Origin: an uncultured Eggerthellaceae bacterium | GTDB lineage: Bacteria > Actinomycetota > Coriobacteriia > Coriobacteriales > Eggerthellaceae | Assembly (NCBI GenBank): GCA_947650915.1 | Contig: CANSWY010000001.1 | Location: 310,001-374,000, forward strand | DNA: 64,000 nucleotides | Reading direction: 5' to 3' | Shown here: piece by piece, positions 20,107-30,995 of the stretch | How positions within the stretch are numbered: position 1 is the stretch's first letter | Layout: every line of letters starts with the position of its first letter | Translations under genes and position numbers: made by a program | Notes under the pieces: generated by a model | What the model saw: the letters and a program-made list of their open reading frames with translations, nothing else | Told to the model about the DNA's origin: nothing | The model's database searches: none

Positions 20107-21005
20107 TGAACGTGGATCTGGGCGGCCTTTCCATGAAGAACCCGGTGACCGTGGCGTCCGGCACGTTCGCCGCGGGCCGCGAATACGCTGACTTCGTCGA
20201 CGTGGCGAAACTGGGCGCGGTCACCACGAAGGGCGTGTCCTTGAACGGCTGGGAAGGGAATCCCGGCGTGCGCATCGCGGAGACGCCTTCTGGCATCCTG
20301 AACTCCATCGGGTTGCAGAACCCGGGCGTGGAGCACCTGAAGGAGCACGACCTGCCGTGGCTTTCGGGCCAAGGCGCCACGGTCATCGTGAACGTGTCCG
20401 GCCACAGCGTGCAGGAATACGTCTCCGTCATAGAGGCGCTGGAAGAGTCGCCGGTGGGCGCTTATGAGATCAACATCTCATGCCCGAACGTGGACGCGGG
20501 CGGGATGGCCATGGGCTGTTCGTGCGCCTCTGTGGAAGAGGTGGTCGGCCGTTGCCGCACAGCCACTGAACGGCCGCTCATCGTGAAGCTCACGCCGAAC
20601 GTGACGGACGTGACCGAGATCGCCCGAGCGGCGGAAGCGTCGGGCGCGGACGCCCTTTCGCTCATCAACACGCTTCTGGGCATGGCGGTGGACATCCGCA
20701 CGCGCCGCTCTGTGTTCAGCCGCGTGGTGGGCGGCCTGTCCGGTCCTGCGGTGCGGCCGGTGGCGCTCCGGATGGTCTGGCAGTGCTCTGGCGCGGTGTC
20801 CATCCCGCTTTTGGGCATGGGCGGCATAGCAACAGCAGAGGACGCCATCTCCTTCATGCTGGCGGGCGCCACGGCCGTGGCGGTGGGAACGGCGAACTTC
20901 GCGAACCCGCACGCAGCGGCTGATGTGGTGGACGGCATCCAGGCGTGGTGCGAAGAGGAAGGCGTGGAGGACGTGAACGAACTGATAGGAGGCCTCATAT
21001 GCTGA
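20097..21005 (+). CDS. pyrD: Dihydroorotate dehydrogenase class 1B, catalytic subunit
   Basis: FMN enzyme oxidising dihydroorotate to orotate, using NAD+ through PyrK. It has 302 residues from the ATG at 20097, preceded by AGAGGAGG. Characteristic segments are NPVTVASGTFAAG at residues 13-25, TPSGILNSIGLQNPG near 63, and the INISCPNV block near 123 whose region holds the active-site Cys. The FMN-phosphate site is near GMGGIATAEDA (about 240). Class 1B assignment rests on the adjacent pyrK. Confidence 0.95.
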   Translation: MALMNVDLGGLSMKNPVTVASGTFAAGREYADFVDVAKLGAVTTKGVSLNGWEGNPGVRIAETPSGILNSIGLQNPGVEHLKEHDLPWLSGQGATVIVNVSGHSVQEYVSVIEALEESPVGAYEINISCPNVDAGGMAMGCSCASVEEVVGRCRTATERPLIVKLTPNVTDVTEIARAAEASGADALSLINTLLGMAVDIRTRRSVFSRVVGGLSGPAVRPVALRMVWQCSGAVSIPLLGMGGIATAEDAISFMLAGATAVAVGTANFANPHAAADVVDGIQAWCEEEGVEDVNELIGGLIC

Positions 21006-21727
21006 CGGCATTCGATGGCCAGCCGCGCGCTGACCGGGTGATCGTGGCGTTGGATTGCGAAGCGGACAAGGCCATCTCCATCGCGTACCAGCTGGCCGGG
21101 CGCGCCAAATGGGTGAAGATCGGGATGACGCTCTTCTACGCCTACGGGACCGATCTGGTGAAGATGCTCAAGGCGCGCGGATACCAGGTGTTCTTGGACC
21201 TGAAATTCCATGACATCCCCCATCAGGTGCTGGGCGCGGCGCGCTCCGCCGCTGAGACGGGCGCGGACATGATCACCATGCAGACGGTGGGCGGCGTGCC
21301 CATGATGGAGGCGGCGCAGAAGGGCGCCGCCGAGGGCGCGGCCAACATCGGCGGTGAGGTGCCGGTCACGCTGGGCATCACGGTGCTCACGTCCATGGAC
21401 CAGGAGACCTTGGCAGAGACGGGGGTCACGCGCCCTATGCAGGCCCAAGTGCTGGCGCTGGCGGATCTGGCGCAGCGCGCGGGCATCTCCGGCGTGGTGG
21501 CGTCCCCCCAAGAGGCGGCCGATCTGCGCGCGGTCTTGGGGCCGGATGCCTTCATCGTCACGCCGGGCGTGCGTCCCACGTGGGCCGCCAAGGGGGATCA
21601 GAGCCGCGTGGCAACGCCAGCGGACGCGTTCGACGCCGGTGCGTCCCACATCGTGGTGGGACGTCCCATCACGGATGCGGATGACCCCATCGCCGCCTTC
21701 GAAGCCATTGCAGGTGAGCTCTCATGA
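20999..21727 (+). CDS. pyrF: Orotidine 5'-phosphate decarboxylase
   Basis: Last step of UMP synthesis, decarboxylating OMP. It has 242 residues from the ATG at 20999, which follows TAGGAGG. The N-terminal RVIVALDCE and the catalytic lysine motif FLDLKFHDIPHQV near residues 62-74 define the family; the C-terminal phosphate-binding part shows TPGVRP and HIVVGRPIT. It overlaps pyrD by seven bases and gmk by four. Confidence 0.96.
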   Translation: MLTAFDGQPRADRVIVALDCEADKAISIAYQLAGRAKWVKIGMTLFYAYGTDLVKMLKARGYQVFLDLKFHDIPHQVLGAARSAAETGADMITMQTVGGVPMMEAAQKGAAEGAANIGGEVPVTLGITVLTSMDQETLAETGVTRPMQAQVLALADLAQRAGISGVVASPQEAADLRAVLGPDAFIVTPGVRPTWAAKGDQSRVATPADAFDAGASHIVVGRPITDADDPIAAFEAIAGELS

Positions 21728-22278
21728 GCGCGCGGGGCAAGCTCTTCGTCATCTCCGGCCCGTCAGGCGTGGGGAAGGGCACGCTCGTGGGGATGCTGAA
21801 GGGCGCGGATGACGTCTGGGTGTCCGTGAGCGCCACCACGCGCGCGCCGCGCGAAGGCGAGGTGGACGGGCGGGAATACTTCTTCATGAACCGTGAGGCG
21901 TTCCTGGCGAAAGCTGATGCGGGCGGTTTCATCGAATGGGCCGAGTACAGCGGCAACTGCTATGGCACGCCCGCTGACAAGGTGGAAGATGAGCTGCGCG
22001 CGGGGCGTGACGTGGTGCTGGAGATAGAGGTGCAAGGGGCGCTGCAAGTGAAGGAGCGCCTGCCGGAAGCTGTGCTCATCTTCATCGAACCGCCCTCCTT
22101 GGAAGAGCTGGAATCGCGCTTGCGCGGCCGCGGAACGGAAACGGAAGAGGCCATCGCGCGCCGCCTGGAAACGGCCCAGGTGGAGCTCAACGAGAAAATG
22201 AAGTATGATTACACGCTTGTGAACGATGATATGGACGAAGCGTTCCGGGCATTGCGGGACTGCATGGCGTCCGCCTGA
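21724..22278 (+). CDS. gmk: Guanylate kinase
   Basis: Phosphorylates GMP to GDP. It has 184 residues. The P-loop is ISGPSGVGKGTL at residues 11-22, the GMP-binding block is SATTRAPREGEVDGREYFF, and YSGNCYGTP and LEIEVQGALQVKE are typical. The gene begins with an ATGA overlap on the pyrF stop, so purine nucleotide supply is coupled to the pyrimidine operon. Guanylate kinase next to rpoZ is a common bacterial arrangement. Confidence 0.96.
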   Translation: MSARGKLFVISGPSGVGKGTLVGMLKGADDVWVSVSATTRAPREGEVDGREYFFMNREAFLAKADAGGFIEWAEYSGNCYGTPADKVEDELRAGRDVVLEIEVQGALQVKERLPEAVLIFIEPPSLEELESRLRGRGTETEEAIARRLETAQVELNEKMKYDYTLVNDDMDEAFRALRDCMASA

Positions 22279-22305
22279 CACAGCGGGAAGAGGATCGAAC
22301 ACCAT

Positions 22306-22566
22306 ATGAGCATCATCAAGCCTGACATCGACATCCTTCTGGAAGACGCGAACAACGATCGCTTCCTCCTCTGCACCATGGCGTCCAAGCGCGCCCACGA
22401 CATCAACGACATGATGTGCGGCCAGCGCGACCGCGCCATCCAGCTCCAATCCGCCATCGAGATCGCCCGCGCTGCTGACGCGAAGCCGCTCACGATGGCC
22501 TTCAATGAGATCGCCCGCAAGGACGTCTCCTATGATCCGGAGTCCATCGATCTCAAAGACGAATGA
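22306..22566 (+). CDS. rpoZ: RNA polymerase omega subunit
   Basis: Small subunit that helps assemble the beta' chain of RNA polymerase. It has 86 residues. The omega signature is present as DRFLLCTMASKRAHDINDM (residues 19-37), followed by the usual IQLQSAIEIARAADAKPLT segment. Position directly after gmk supports the call. It overlaps thiI by four bases (ATGA). Confidence 0.9.
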   Translation: MSIIKPDIDILLEDANNDRFLLCTMASKRAHDINDMMCGQRDRAIQLQSAIEIARAADAKPLTMAFNEIARKDVSYDPESIDLKDE

Positions 22567-23762
22567 GCGCGTCTGAGCCCTATCAGCGGGTCGTCCTGAT
22601 CCACTACCATGAGATCGGGCTCAAAGGCCACAACCGGGCCAAGTTCGAGCAACGCCTGCTCAAGAACGTGCTCGGTCTGACGGCGGCCCATCCGGTGGTC
22701 ACCGTCCATAAGATCTCCGGGCGCCTGGTGGCCTTCCTGAAAGAAGGGACCGCCCGCGAAGAGGGCCAGGCCTGTGCGTCCTTCATCGCGCGCATCCCGG
22801 GCGTGGCCCGGGTGTCCTGCGGTTTCAAGTGCCCGCGGGAGGTGGATGACATCAACCGGGCCGCCGTGGAAGCGCTCTCAGAGGCGGAGCCGTTCGAGAC
22901 CTTCAAGGTGGCGGCCCGGCGGGCGCACACTGATTTCCCCATCGATTCCATGACCATGAACCGGGAGGTGGGCGCGGTGCTCTGCGCGGCCTATCCCGAA
23001 AAACGCGTCCAGATGAAGGAGATGGACGTTGAGGTGCGCGTGGAAGTGGTGCAGAACTCCGCCTTCGTCTACGCGTTCAGCATTCCCGGCGTGGGCGGTC
23101 TGCCGGTGGGGTCTTCCGGCAAGCTCATGTGCCTCCTTTCCAGCGGGATAGATTCCCCGGTGGCGCTCTGGCAGATGGCGAAGCGAGGCGCGGTGTGCAA
23201 TGCCGTCCACTTCTCCGGTGCTCCTGAGACCAGCAGCGCCTCTGAGTTCTTGGTGGAGGACATCGCGCGCGTGCTGGAGCGGACAGGCTGCATCGCGCGC
23301 GTGTTCACGGTGGAGCTGGGCAGCCATCAACGGGCCATCTCCTTGGAGTGCCCGCCGCCTCTGCGCGTCATCCTGTACCGCCGCCTCATGTTCAAGGTGG
23401 CCGAGCGCTTGGCGCGGGAGTGCGGCGCGAAAGCGCTGGTCACGGGCGAGAGCCTGGGGCAGGTGGCATCGCAGACGCTGGACAACCTCTGCTGCACGGA
23501 TGCATCGGTCCAGATGCCCATCTTCCGGCCGTTGATCGGCACGGACAAACAGGACATCATCTCCACCGCCCGAGAGATCGGCACCTACCGGATATCCACC
23601 GAAGATGCGCCGGATTGCTGCACGCTGTTCATGCCGCGCTCACCGGAGACGCACGCGAAGCTCTCTGCCGTGGAAGCCGCTGAGGCATCGTTCCCAGAAG
23701 ACGAATGGGTGGAAGAGCTGGCGGAAGCGGCGCGGTGCCAGATCTTCAAGCAACCGAAGTAG
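22563..23762 (+). CDS. thiI: tRNA 4-thiouridine synthase ThiI (no rhodanese domain)
   Basis: Adenylates U8 of tRNA and inserts sulfur; also linked to thiazole synthesis in some bacteria. It has 399 residues. The N-terminal NFLD begins HYHEIGLKGHNRAKFEQRL, then a THUMP domain (about 60-165), then the PP-loop ATP-pyrophosphatase motif CLLSSGIDSPVALW near 190. It ends at the conserved DCCTLFMPRSPETH, without the C-terminal rhodanese domain of the E. coli protein. This short form is common in Gram-positives and needs a partner cysteine desulfurase, not seen here. Confidence 0.94.
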   Translation: MSASEPYQRVVLIHYHEIGLKGHNRAKFEQRLLKNVLGLTAAHPVVTVHKISGRLVAFLKEGTAREEGQACASFIARIPGVARVSCGFKCPREVDDINRAAVEALSEAEPFETFKVAARRAHTDFPIDSMTMNREVGAVLCAAYPEKRVQMKEMDVEVRVEVVQNSAFVYAFSIPGVGGLPVGSSGKLMCLLSSGIDSPVALWQMAKRGAVCNAVHFSGAPETSSASEFLVEDIARVLERTGCIARVFTVELGSHQRAISLECPPPLRVILYRRLMFKVAERLARECGAKALVTGESLGQVASQTLDNLCCTDASVQMPIFRPLIGTDKQDIISTAREIGTYRISTEDAPDCCTLFMPRSPETHAKLSAVEAAEASFPEDEWVEELAEAARCQIFKQPK

Positions 23763-23822
23763 ATTCCAGGCGGAAAGCGTTCAGATCCATGGCGGATCGG
23801 TGATGATCCGTTGATGGCCTGC

Positions 23823-23848
23823 TGCAGGGATCCTGTTGGATCCCTGCA
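23823..23848 (+). terminator. Hairpin after thiI, possible end of the pyr operon
   Basis: A perfect 11-bp stem, TGCAGGGATCC (23823-23833) with GGATCCCTGCA (23838-23848), around a four-base loop. There is no T-run. A smaller CGGATC/GATCCG hairpin lies just before it (23793-23810). The 186-base gap holds no gene. Confidence 0.5.
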
Positions 23849-23948
23849 CATCCGCTGACAGGCGTGTGGCAGGATGCGGTCAGATCCTGGTCAGATGAAC
23901 GCATCACCATGAGGGGAGACCGCCCGTTCCCGTTCAAGGAGATGCGCC

Positions 23949-24635
23949 GTGTCCTTCCAGGAGTTCGCAGATTCCCGCCCATCCCGCATGAGGCTCTCTC
24001 AGGTGAGCAAGCCGGTGCTGGCAGGGGCGTGCGCGCTCATCATCGCATGCGTCGTGGGCGTCCTTTTCGCCGTCACCTCCGCAGATGCTGGAGGTTTCCA
24101 GATCACCGCAGCGGCTGATGAGCCTACAGAGGACGCGAACGCGCCCACGGCGGAGGCTGAAGAGGCGCCCGCTCCGGACATCTACGTGCACGTGGCCGGC
24201 TGCGTGGCATCCCCAGGCATCTGCAAGCTCCCTCAAGGGGCTCGGATAGCGCAGGCCATCGAGGCAGCCGGCGGCTTCACCGAAGATGCGGCGTGCGAGA
24301 GCGTGAACCTGGCGCGCGAAGCACAGGATGGGGAGCAGATCATCGTGGCACCAGCAGCAGAGGCTGCGGCCAGCGCTGCGAACGGAACCGGCGCTCCCGC
24401 TGCCGCTGGCGGCAGCGGCCAAGGAAGCGCTGCGGCGGACGGTCGCGTCAACATCAACACGGCCACGGAGGCCGATCTTCAGACCATTTCTGGGATCGGT
24501 CCATCGAAAGCCCAGAAGATCATCGCGTACCGGGAATCGAACGGTCCGTTCAAGACGGTGGAGGACCTCTGCAACGTGAGCGGCATCGGAGAGAAGACGC
24601 TGGAGAACATTCGCGACCAGATCACCGTCGGCTGA
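23949..24635 (+). CDS. comEA: ComEA-like DNA-binding protein (SLBB + helix-hairpin-helix)
   Basis: Probable membrane-anchored receptor for incoming DNA in natural transformation. It has 228 residues from a GTG start with AAGGAGATG upstream. An N-terminal membrane helix (about 21-45) is followed by an acidic spacer and an SLBB domain (IYVHVAGCVASPGICKLP, about 77-135). A Ala/Gly-rich linker follows, and then the HhH pair at the C-terminus (VNINTATEADLQTISGIG and FKTVEDLCNVSGIGEKTL). It is directly followed by comEC, as in other competence operons. Whether the organism is competent cannot be told; no comG or comF genes are here. Confidence 0.93.
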   Translation: MSFQEFADSRPSRMRLSQVSKPVLAGACALIIACVVGVLFAVTSADAGGFQITAAADEPTEDANAPTAEAEEAPAPDIYVHVAGCVASPGICKLPQGARIAQAIEAAGGFTEDAACESVNLAREAQDGEQIIVAPAAEAAASAANGTGAPAAAGGSGQGSAAADGRVNINTATEADLQTISGIGPSKAQKIIAYRESNGPFKTVEDLCNVSGIGEKTLENIRDQITVG

Positions 24636-24638
24636 TCG

Positions 24639-27014
24639 GTGGGCGTCTCTTTCGCGGCAGCGGCCGCGGGCCAGCCTTGGGAGGTGGAGGAGCTCGACCA
24701 GGGCGCGCCGCGCCGCCGGATCCCTTTCATCTTGGCGGGAGCGCTCTTGCTCTGGGGCGCTGCGGCTTGCGCGTTCTCTGTGCTGCCCGTGGAGGCGGCA
24801 TCCGTGCTCCCGTTCGCTGTCATCTGCTGCGCTCTGGCCGGGGCGGCCGCGGCCGCAGGCGTGCTCACGCATCTGAAGACGCCAGCGTTCGCGGCTGCCT
24901 TCGTCTTGGCGGGATGTGCCCTGGGCGCTGCCGCCACGCTCCAGCTCGCCAGCGGCTACGCGGCCGCTGGCGAAGGAGTTCCCGTGACCGGCTTCATCGC
25001 CCTGCAGGATTCCACGAAGTCAGAATACGGCTTCTCCACCCTCTGCGAGGCGCAGATCGCAGAAGGCGCGCGCGTCCAGGTTCGCTTGCTCACGGGAGAG
25101 GAAGAGGGCTTCCTGGCAGGGGAGGCGCTCACGGGTGACGCCCGCCTCTCGCCGCTGAAGGAGGAGACACGCGCCTTTTATCGGACGCAGGGCGTCTGCG
25201 CCCAGGTGAAGGCATCGGATCTCACGCACATATCCCGTGGGCCGATCCCGGATGCGCTGCAAGAGGTGCGCGCCCGCTCCATCGAGTCCATCCGCACGCA
25301 CGCCGGAGATGCGGCGCCGCTCGTCTGCGCTCTTGTTTGCGGGTTCCGCCAGGATCTGTCAGGGGATGCGCTGTATGAGCGGTTCAAGACGTGCGGGTTG
25401 GCGCACTTGGTGGCCGTCTCCGGTGCGCATACCTCCATCGTGCTCATGATGCTCATGTGGCTCTTGCGCGCGCTCCGCTCTCCACGCTGGCTCACGGTCA
25501 CGCTGTCCGTCCTGTTCGTGGGCGTCTACGTGGTGTTCGCCGGAATGCCGGTCTCTGCGGTGCGGAGCGCCCTCATGTCCTTGTTGGCGCTCACCTCGTT
25601 CTTTGCGAAGCGGCGCTCAGCTTCATTGAACGCCATCGGGCTCTGCGTCCTCACGTTCATCATCACGAACCCCGCAGCGTGCCTGTCCGTCTCACTGTTT
25701 CTCTCAGCGGGGTCAACGTTGGGGATCGTGCTCTTCGCGAGCCTCATCGCTTCCTGGTTCCCGCGGACGCCCGAAAGGCTGCGCACAGCAGTGGTGCAGC
25801 CTTTGAGCCTCATGTTCTCATCGAACCTGGTGACGATGCCGTTCTCGGCGGCGCTCTTCTCGCAAGCTTCGCTCATCGCTCCTCTGGCGAACGTGCTGGC
25901 AGCTCCCGTGTTCGCTCTCAGCTGCACCGCGGGCCTTGCCAGCTGCGTCATCGCGCTGGCGTTCCCTCCCATGGCAGGGCCGGTCATCGGCGCAGCGTCC
26001 CTGGCGGCCCTGCCGCTCATCATCATCGTGGATGCGCTCTCCTGCGTGCCGTTCGCCGCCATCGCGTGCTCTCTGGACCCGGTGGCGATGATCTGCCTGT
26101 CCATCGCCGTCTGCACGGCCCTCTGGGCCATCTGGCCACGGCCCTCCGTGCGGCTCCTCAAAGCGGCAGGCGCCCTGGCCGCCCTCTGCCTTGTGGGAAT
26201 CTTCGTCCTCGGCGCCCTGCCGAAGGGAAACGAGGTCATCGCGTTGGATGTGGGACAGGGAGATGCCATCCTCATCCGCTCGGGGACCGCGAACGTGCTC
26301 ATCGATACAGGGAACTCTGACGCTTCCCTTCGGGGGGAGCTGGGGCGTCTGGGCGTCCGCAGGCTGGATGCCGTCGTCATCACGCATCCGGATGACGATC
26401 ATTGCGCATCCCTTGCAACGCTCGGCGGCTACCTGCAGGTGGACCGGGTCTGCTTCGCTGAGGGCATCTGGAGCTGCAGCTGCTCCAAATGCGCGCGCCT
26501 GCTGGACCTGGCGGATGCGTGCGCGCCTTTCGCGGAGAAACGGGGGCTTTCCGTGGGGGATGAGCTTTCAGCAGGCGCGTTCACGCTCCGGGTCATTTGG
26601 CCGGATGCGTTCACGGATGCGGGCGGCAACGCCGACAGCGTCTGCCTGTTGGCTGAGATCGACTGCGATTCCGACGGCGATCCCGATCGACGCGCGCTCT
26701 TCACCGGGGATGCTGAATCAGAGGAGCTGGACCGGATGATCCAGGCCGGCAGGGTGGGGGACATCGATCTGTTGAAGGTAGGGCACCACGGGTCCAAGGT
26801 GAGCCTGACGGATGAGAACGCGGCACAGATCCATCCAGAGGCCGCGCTCATCAGCTGCGGCGCGAACAACCGCTACGGGCATCCCAGCCAAGAAGCGCTC
26901 AGCTGCCTTGATGCCATCGATTGTCCGGTCTTCCGCACCGATGAGCAGGGCACCATCACCGTCACGTTCACGAAAGAGGCCATGAGCGTCGCCGTGCGGA
27001 GGGAGGCTGCGTGA
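24639..27014 (+). CDS. comEC: ComEC/Rec2-type DNA uptake channel protein
   Basis: Integral membrane protein thought to form the channel and nuclease for single-stranded DNA entry. It has 791 residues from a GTG at 24639. Order of parts: N-terminal helices and DUF4131-like soluble region (to about 215), the competence domain with many membrane helices (about 225-510, including CGLAHLVAVSGAHTSIV near 247), and a C-terminal metallo-beta-lactamase domain. The last opens IALDVGQGDAILI, holds the metal motif THPDDDHC near residue 580, and later GHHGS. The MBL motif is intact. It lies three bases after comEA. Confidence 0.94.
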   Translation: MGVSFAAAAAGQPWEVEELDQGAPRRRIPFILAGALLLWGAAACAFSVLPVEAASVLPFAVICCALAGAAAAAGVLTHLKTPAFAAAFVLAGCALGAAATLQLASGYAAAGEGVPVTGFIALQDSTKSEYGFSTLCEAQIAEGARVQVRLLTGEEEGFLAGEALTGDARLSPLKEETRAFYRTQGVCAQVKASDLTHISRGPIPDALQEVRARSIESIRTHAGDAAPLVCALVCGFRQDLSGDALYERFKTCGLAHLVAVSGAHTSIVLMMLMWLLRALRSPRWLTVTLSVLFVGVYVVFAGMPVSAVRSALMSLLALTSFFAKRRSASLNAIGLCVLTFIITNPAACLSVSLFLSAGSTLGIVLFASLIASWFPRTPERLRTAVVQPLSLMFSSNLVTMPFSAALFSQASLIAPLANVLAAPVFALSCTAGLASCVIALAFPPMAGPVIGAASLAALPLIIIVDALSCVPFAAIACSLDPVAMICLSIAVCTALWAIWPRPSVRLLKAAGALAALCLVGIFVLGALPKGNEVIALDVGQGDAILIRSGTANVLIDTGNSDASLRGELGRLGVRRLDAVVITHPDDDHCASLATLGGYLQVDRVCFAEGIWSCSCSKCARLLDLADACAPFAEKRGLSVGDELSAGAFTLRVIWPDAFTDAGGNADSVCLLAEIDCDSDGDPDRRALFTGDAESEELDRMIQAGRVGDIDLLKVGHHGSKVSLTDENAAQIHPEAALISCGANNRYGHPSQEALSCLDAIDCPVFRTDEQGTITVTFTKEAMSVAVRREAA

Positions 27015-27036
27015 GGAGAGAGCGAATCCAATCCGC

Positions 27037-27042
27037 TATCAT
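27037..27042 (+). promoter_or_regulatory. -10 box of a probable leaderless holA promoter
   Basis: TATCAT at 27037-27042 lies six bases before the holA ATG at 27049. Transcription starting the usual 6-8 bases after a -10 box would begin at or next to the A of the start codon, and there is no ribosome site between. No -35 box is recognisable. Confidence 0.5.
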
Positions 27043-27048
27043 GGCCCC

Positions 27049-28017
27049 ATGGCGAAAACAGCTGACAACGCGCTCCTTCCCGCCTATCTGGTGGTGGGTG
27101 ATGACTCCCTCAAGAAAGAGGCGGTCATGAAGCGCATGCGCGTGCGCCTTGAGAAGCTGGGCGACCTGTCCTTCAACGCGGATTCCTTTGAGGGAGAAGC
27201 GGCATCGGGTGAGGCCATCGCAACAGCGTGCCGCACCGTCCCCTTCGCCAGCGAGAAGCGCTTGGTGGTGGTGAACGATGCCGAGAAGCTGAAGAAGGCC
27301 GATGCTGAAGAGGTCATCTCCTATCTGGCTGATCCGGCGGAATCCTGCGTGCTCATGCTGGTGGCGGAGAAACTGGCGAAGAACACGCGCCTCTACAAAG
27401 CCGTTGCCGCTCTGGGAAAGAACGCCGTCATCGATTGCGCGCGTCCTGCCAAGCGCGACATGGCCGCGCACGTGCGCAACATGGCACCGGCCCACGGCAT
27501 CACGCTGACCGATGGCGCAGCGGCAGTCCTCGTGGACCTTCTGGGCGAGGACACGGTGCGGATAGACAACGAATTGAAGAAGATCGCGCTCTCTGGTTCC
27601 GGCAATGCGGCGGTCACGGAAGATGACGTGCGCCGCATCGTCTCACGGGAGACCGAAGCGAAGCCATGGGATCTGACGGATGCGTTCGCCGCCCGCGATC
27701 TGCCGCGCGCCTTGTCCGTGCGCGCCCAGATGCCTTCGGCCAGCCCCTATTCGCTTCTGGGGATGTGCGTCTCCCGCATCCGGGAATTGATGTGCGCGCA
27801 GTCCGTCTTCAGAACGGGCGGCGCGAACCAGCTGGCGGCAGAGCTCAAGATGCCGGATTGGAAGGTGCGCAGCCACGGCACGTGGGCGCGGCGCTTCACG
27901 GCAGCAGAGCTTCGGCGTGCCCTGGACAGCGCCGTTGCGTGCGAAAAGGAAATGAAAAGCGGCGCCGATGCCGACGCCGCTTTCGATGCCTGGATGGTGT
28001 CCGTGATCAAGAGGTGA
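27049..28017 (+). CDS. holA: DNA polymerase III subunit delta
   Basis: Clamp-loader subunit that opens the sliding clamp. It has 322 residues. The family pattern is visible: YLVVGDDSLKKEAVMKRM near the N-terminus, the VPFASEKRLVVVNDAEKL segment near 65, and the AAA+-like fold without a working Walker A. A C-terminal helical collar domain contains the conserved MCVSRIRELM. Its neighbours comEC and rpsT give the very common comEC-holA-rpsT order. The stop is two bases from the convergent rpsT stop. Confidence 0.93.
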   Translation: MAKTADNALLPAYLVVGDDSLKKEAVMKRMRVRLEKLGDLSFNADSFEGEAASGEAIATACRTVPFASEKRLVVVNDAEKLKKADAEEVISYLADPAESCVLMLVAEKLAKNTRLYKAVAALGKNAVIDCARPAKRDMAAHVRNMAPAHGITLTDGAAAVLVDLLGEDTVRIDNELKKIALSGSGNAAVTEDDVRRIVSRETEAKPWDLTDAFAARDLPRALSVRAQMPSASPYSLLGMCVSRIRELMCAQSVFRTGGANQLAAELKMPDWKVRSHGTWARRFTAAELRRALDSAVACEKEMKSGADADAAFDAWMVSVIKR

Positions 28018-28019
28018 GG

Positions 28020-28583
28020 CTATTCCTCCGGCTGGGCCGCCTGGTCGTCTTCCTGGACGCCTTCGGCCGCTTCGGCGTCCAGCTCCTGCGCCTCCGCCTC
28101 AGCGGCAGCCGCTTCGGCCTTGGCGGCCTCTTCAGCCTCCTTGGCCTTGCGCTCGTTCGCCTTCTTCTCCAGCTTCTGCTGGGCCTCGCGGCGCTTGGCC
28201 TTTTCCGCTTCCTTCTCCTTCATGGCGGCAGCACGCGCTTCCTTGGCGGCCTTCTTCTTGTTGCCGCCCTTCGCGGGCTCCTTGTGCTTCGGCGCCTCAT
28301 AGGCCTTGCGGTCAGCGTCCGTCACGATGGTGTTCGCCAGGCGCATGATGCCGCTCTTGCGGTTGGCGGCCTGGTTCTTCTTGATGACGCCCTTGCTCAC
28401 GGCCTTGTCCATGAGGCGGCACGCGGTGCATGCGGCTGCGTAGGCGGCTGCGCCGTCGTTCGCTTCCACGGCTTCGCGCACGCGGCGGGTGGCCGTCTTC
28501 AGTTCGCTCTTCACGGCGCGGTTGCGCAGGCGGGCCTTCTCGTTGGTGATGATGCGCTTCTTCTGGGACTTGATGTTCGCCAT
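28020..28583 (-). CDS. rpsT: 30S ribosomal protein S20 with long C-terminal extension
   Basis: Binds 16S rRNA early in 30S assembly. The first 85 residues are a normal S20, starting [20 protein letters not shown] and including [20 protein letters not shown]. The protein then continues for about 100 residues of lysine/alanine/glutamate-rich sequence, to 187 in all, against a usual 85-90. The tail is first basic ([20 protein letters not shown]) then acidic (ELDAEAAEG...) and predicts a long helix or coiled coil. The ATG at 28583 has AGGAG upstream. The frame upstream of it is not conserved. Confidence 0.93.
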   Translation of the reverse strand: MANIKSQKKRIITNEKARLRNRAVKSELKTATRRVREAVEANDGAAAYAAACTACRLMDKAVSKGVIKKNQAANRKSGIMRLANTIVTDADRKAYEAPKHKEPAKGGNKKKAAKEARAAAMKEKEAEKAKRREAQQKLEKKANERKAKEAEEAAKAEAAAAEAEAQELDAEAAEGVQEDDQAAQPEE

Positions 28584-28919
28584 GCTTCTTCTCTGCTCCT
28601 TCTTCGATGCATTCCTCTTGGCGGTCAAGCGCGGATACGGATGCTCGCCTGAAGGAGGAAGGAACTGCGCATGCGGGAATGCAGGATGCGAGAACGCGCG
28701 CAGCGTGAGCTCATCGCGCGGAGCCGTCCTCTGGTTTTCCGGACAGCGGGCCTTCCATCCTGCAAGGCCGCAAGCAGTGAGCTTCATCCTTCATGCAGCC
28801 ATGTCTGCGGATGGGCGCGCAGGCGCACGCTCTTGCTTGACTGATGCGATAGAATACCGCAAACACCGCGCATTGTCATGCGCGTTTTCCGCTATCATCA
28901 CCGAACGAGCGAAGGAACC
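28584..28919. other. Divergent intergenic region between rpsT and lepA
   Basis: 336 bases with no credible gene. It must hold the rpsT promoter (minus strand) and the lepA promoter. A TATCAT box at 28893-28898 with TTGTCA at 28873-28878 faces lepA, but the 14-base gap is short. I see no strong hairpin or repeat in it. Confidence 0.5.
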
Positions 28920-30725
<1,806 letters not shown>

Positions 30726-30785
30726 CCGAGTTCTGTGCATCTGATGCATGCGGCGCATCGGATGCGCGGAAGGCTCCGACTCTGG

Positions 30786-30791
30786 CATAAT
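30786..30791 (+). promoter_or_regulatory. -10-like box just before the small membrane protein gene
   Basis: CATAAT at 30786-30791 lies eight bases before the ATG at 30800, so the transcript would have almost no leader. No ribosome site or clear -35 is visible. Confidence 0.4.
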
Positions 30792-30799
30792 GGGGTGCC

Positions 30800-30991
30800 A
30801 TGAAGCATCAACGTGAAGAATATGATTGGCTGAACGATCCGTTCGATGAGAAGAAGATTGCCGAAGAGCAAGAGCAGGCGAAGATGTCCGGCTGTTCGCG
30901 CATGGGCTTGCTCGTGGCCATCATCGGCGTCATCGTGATCCTCTGCATCTTCTGCTTCGTCTCCTGCTCAGCGCTCACGCTGGGCGCCTGA
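30800..30991 (+). CDS. Small single-pass membrane protein, function unknown
   Basis: 63 residues, not assignable to a family. A charged N-terminal half (KHQREEYDWLNDPFDEKKI) is followed by one strong membrane helix at about residues 35-58, rich in Ile/Val/Cys, and a very short tail. The next gene starts four bases after its stop, so it may be cotranscribed with dusB. The clean membrane topology, and a -10-like box placed right at the ATG, argue that it is real. Confidence 0.65.
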   Translation: MKHQREEYDWLNDPFDEKKIAEEQEQAKMSGCSRMGLLVAIIGVIVILCIFCFVSCSALTLGA

Positions 30992-30995
30992 GACC

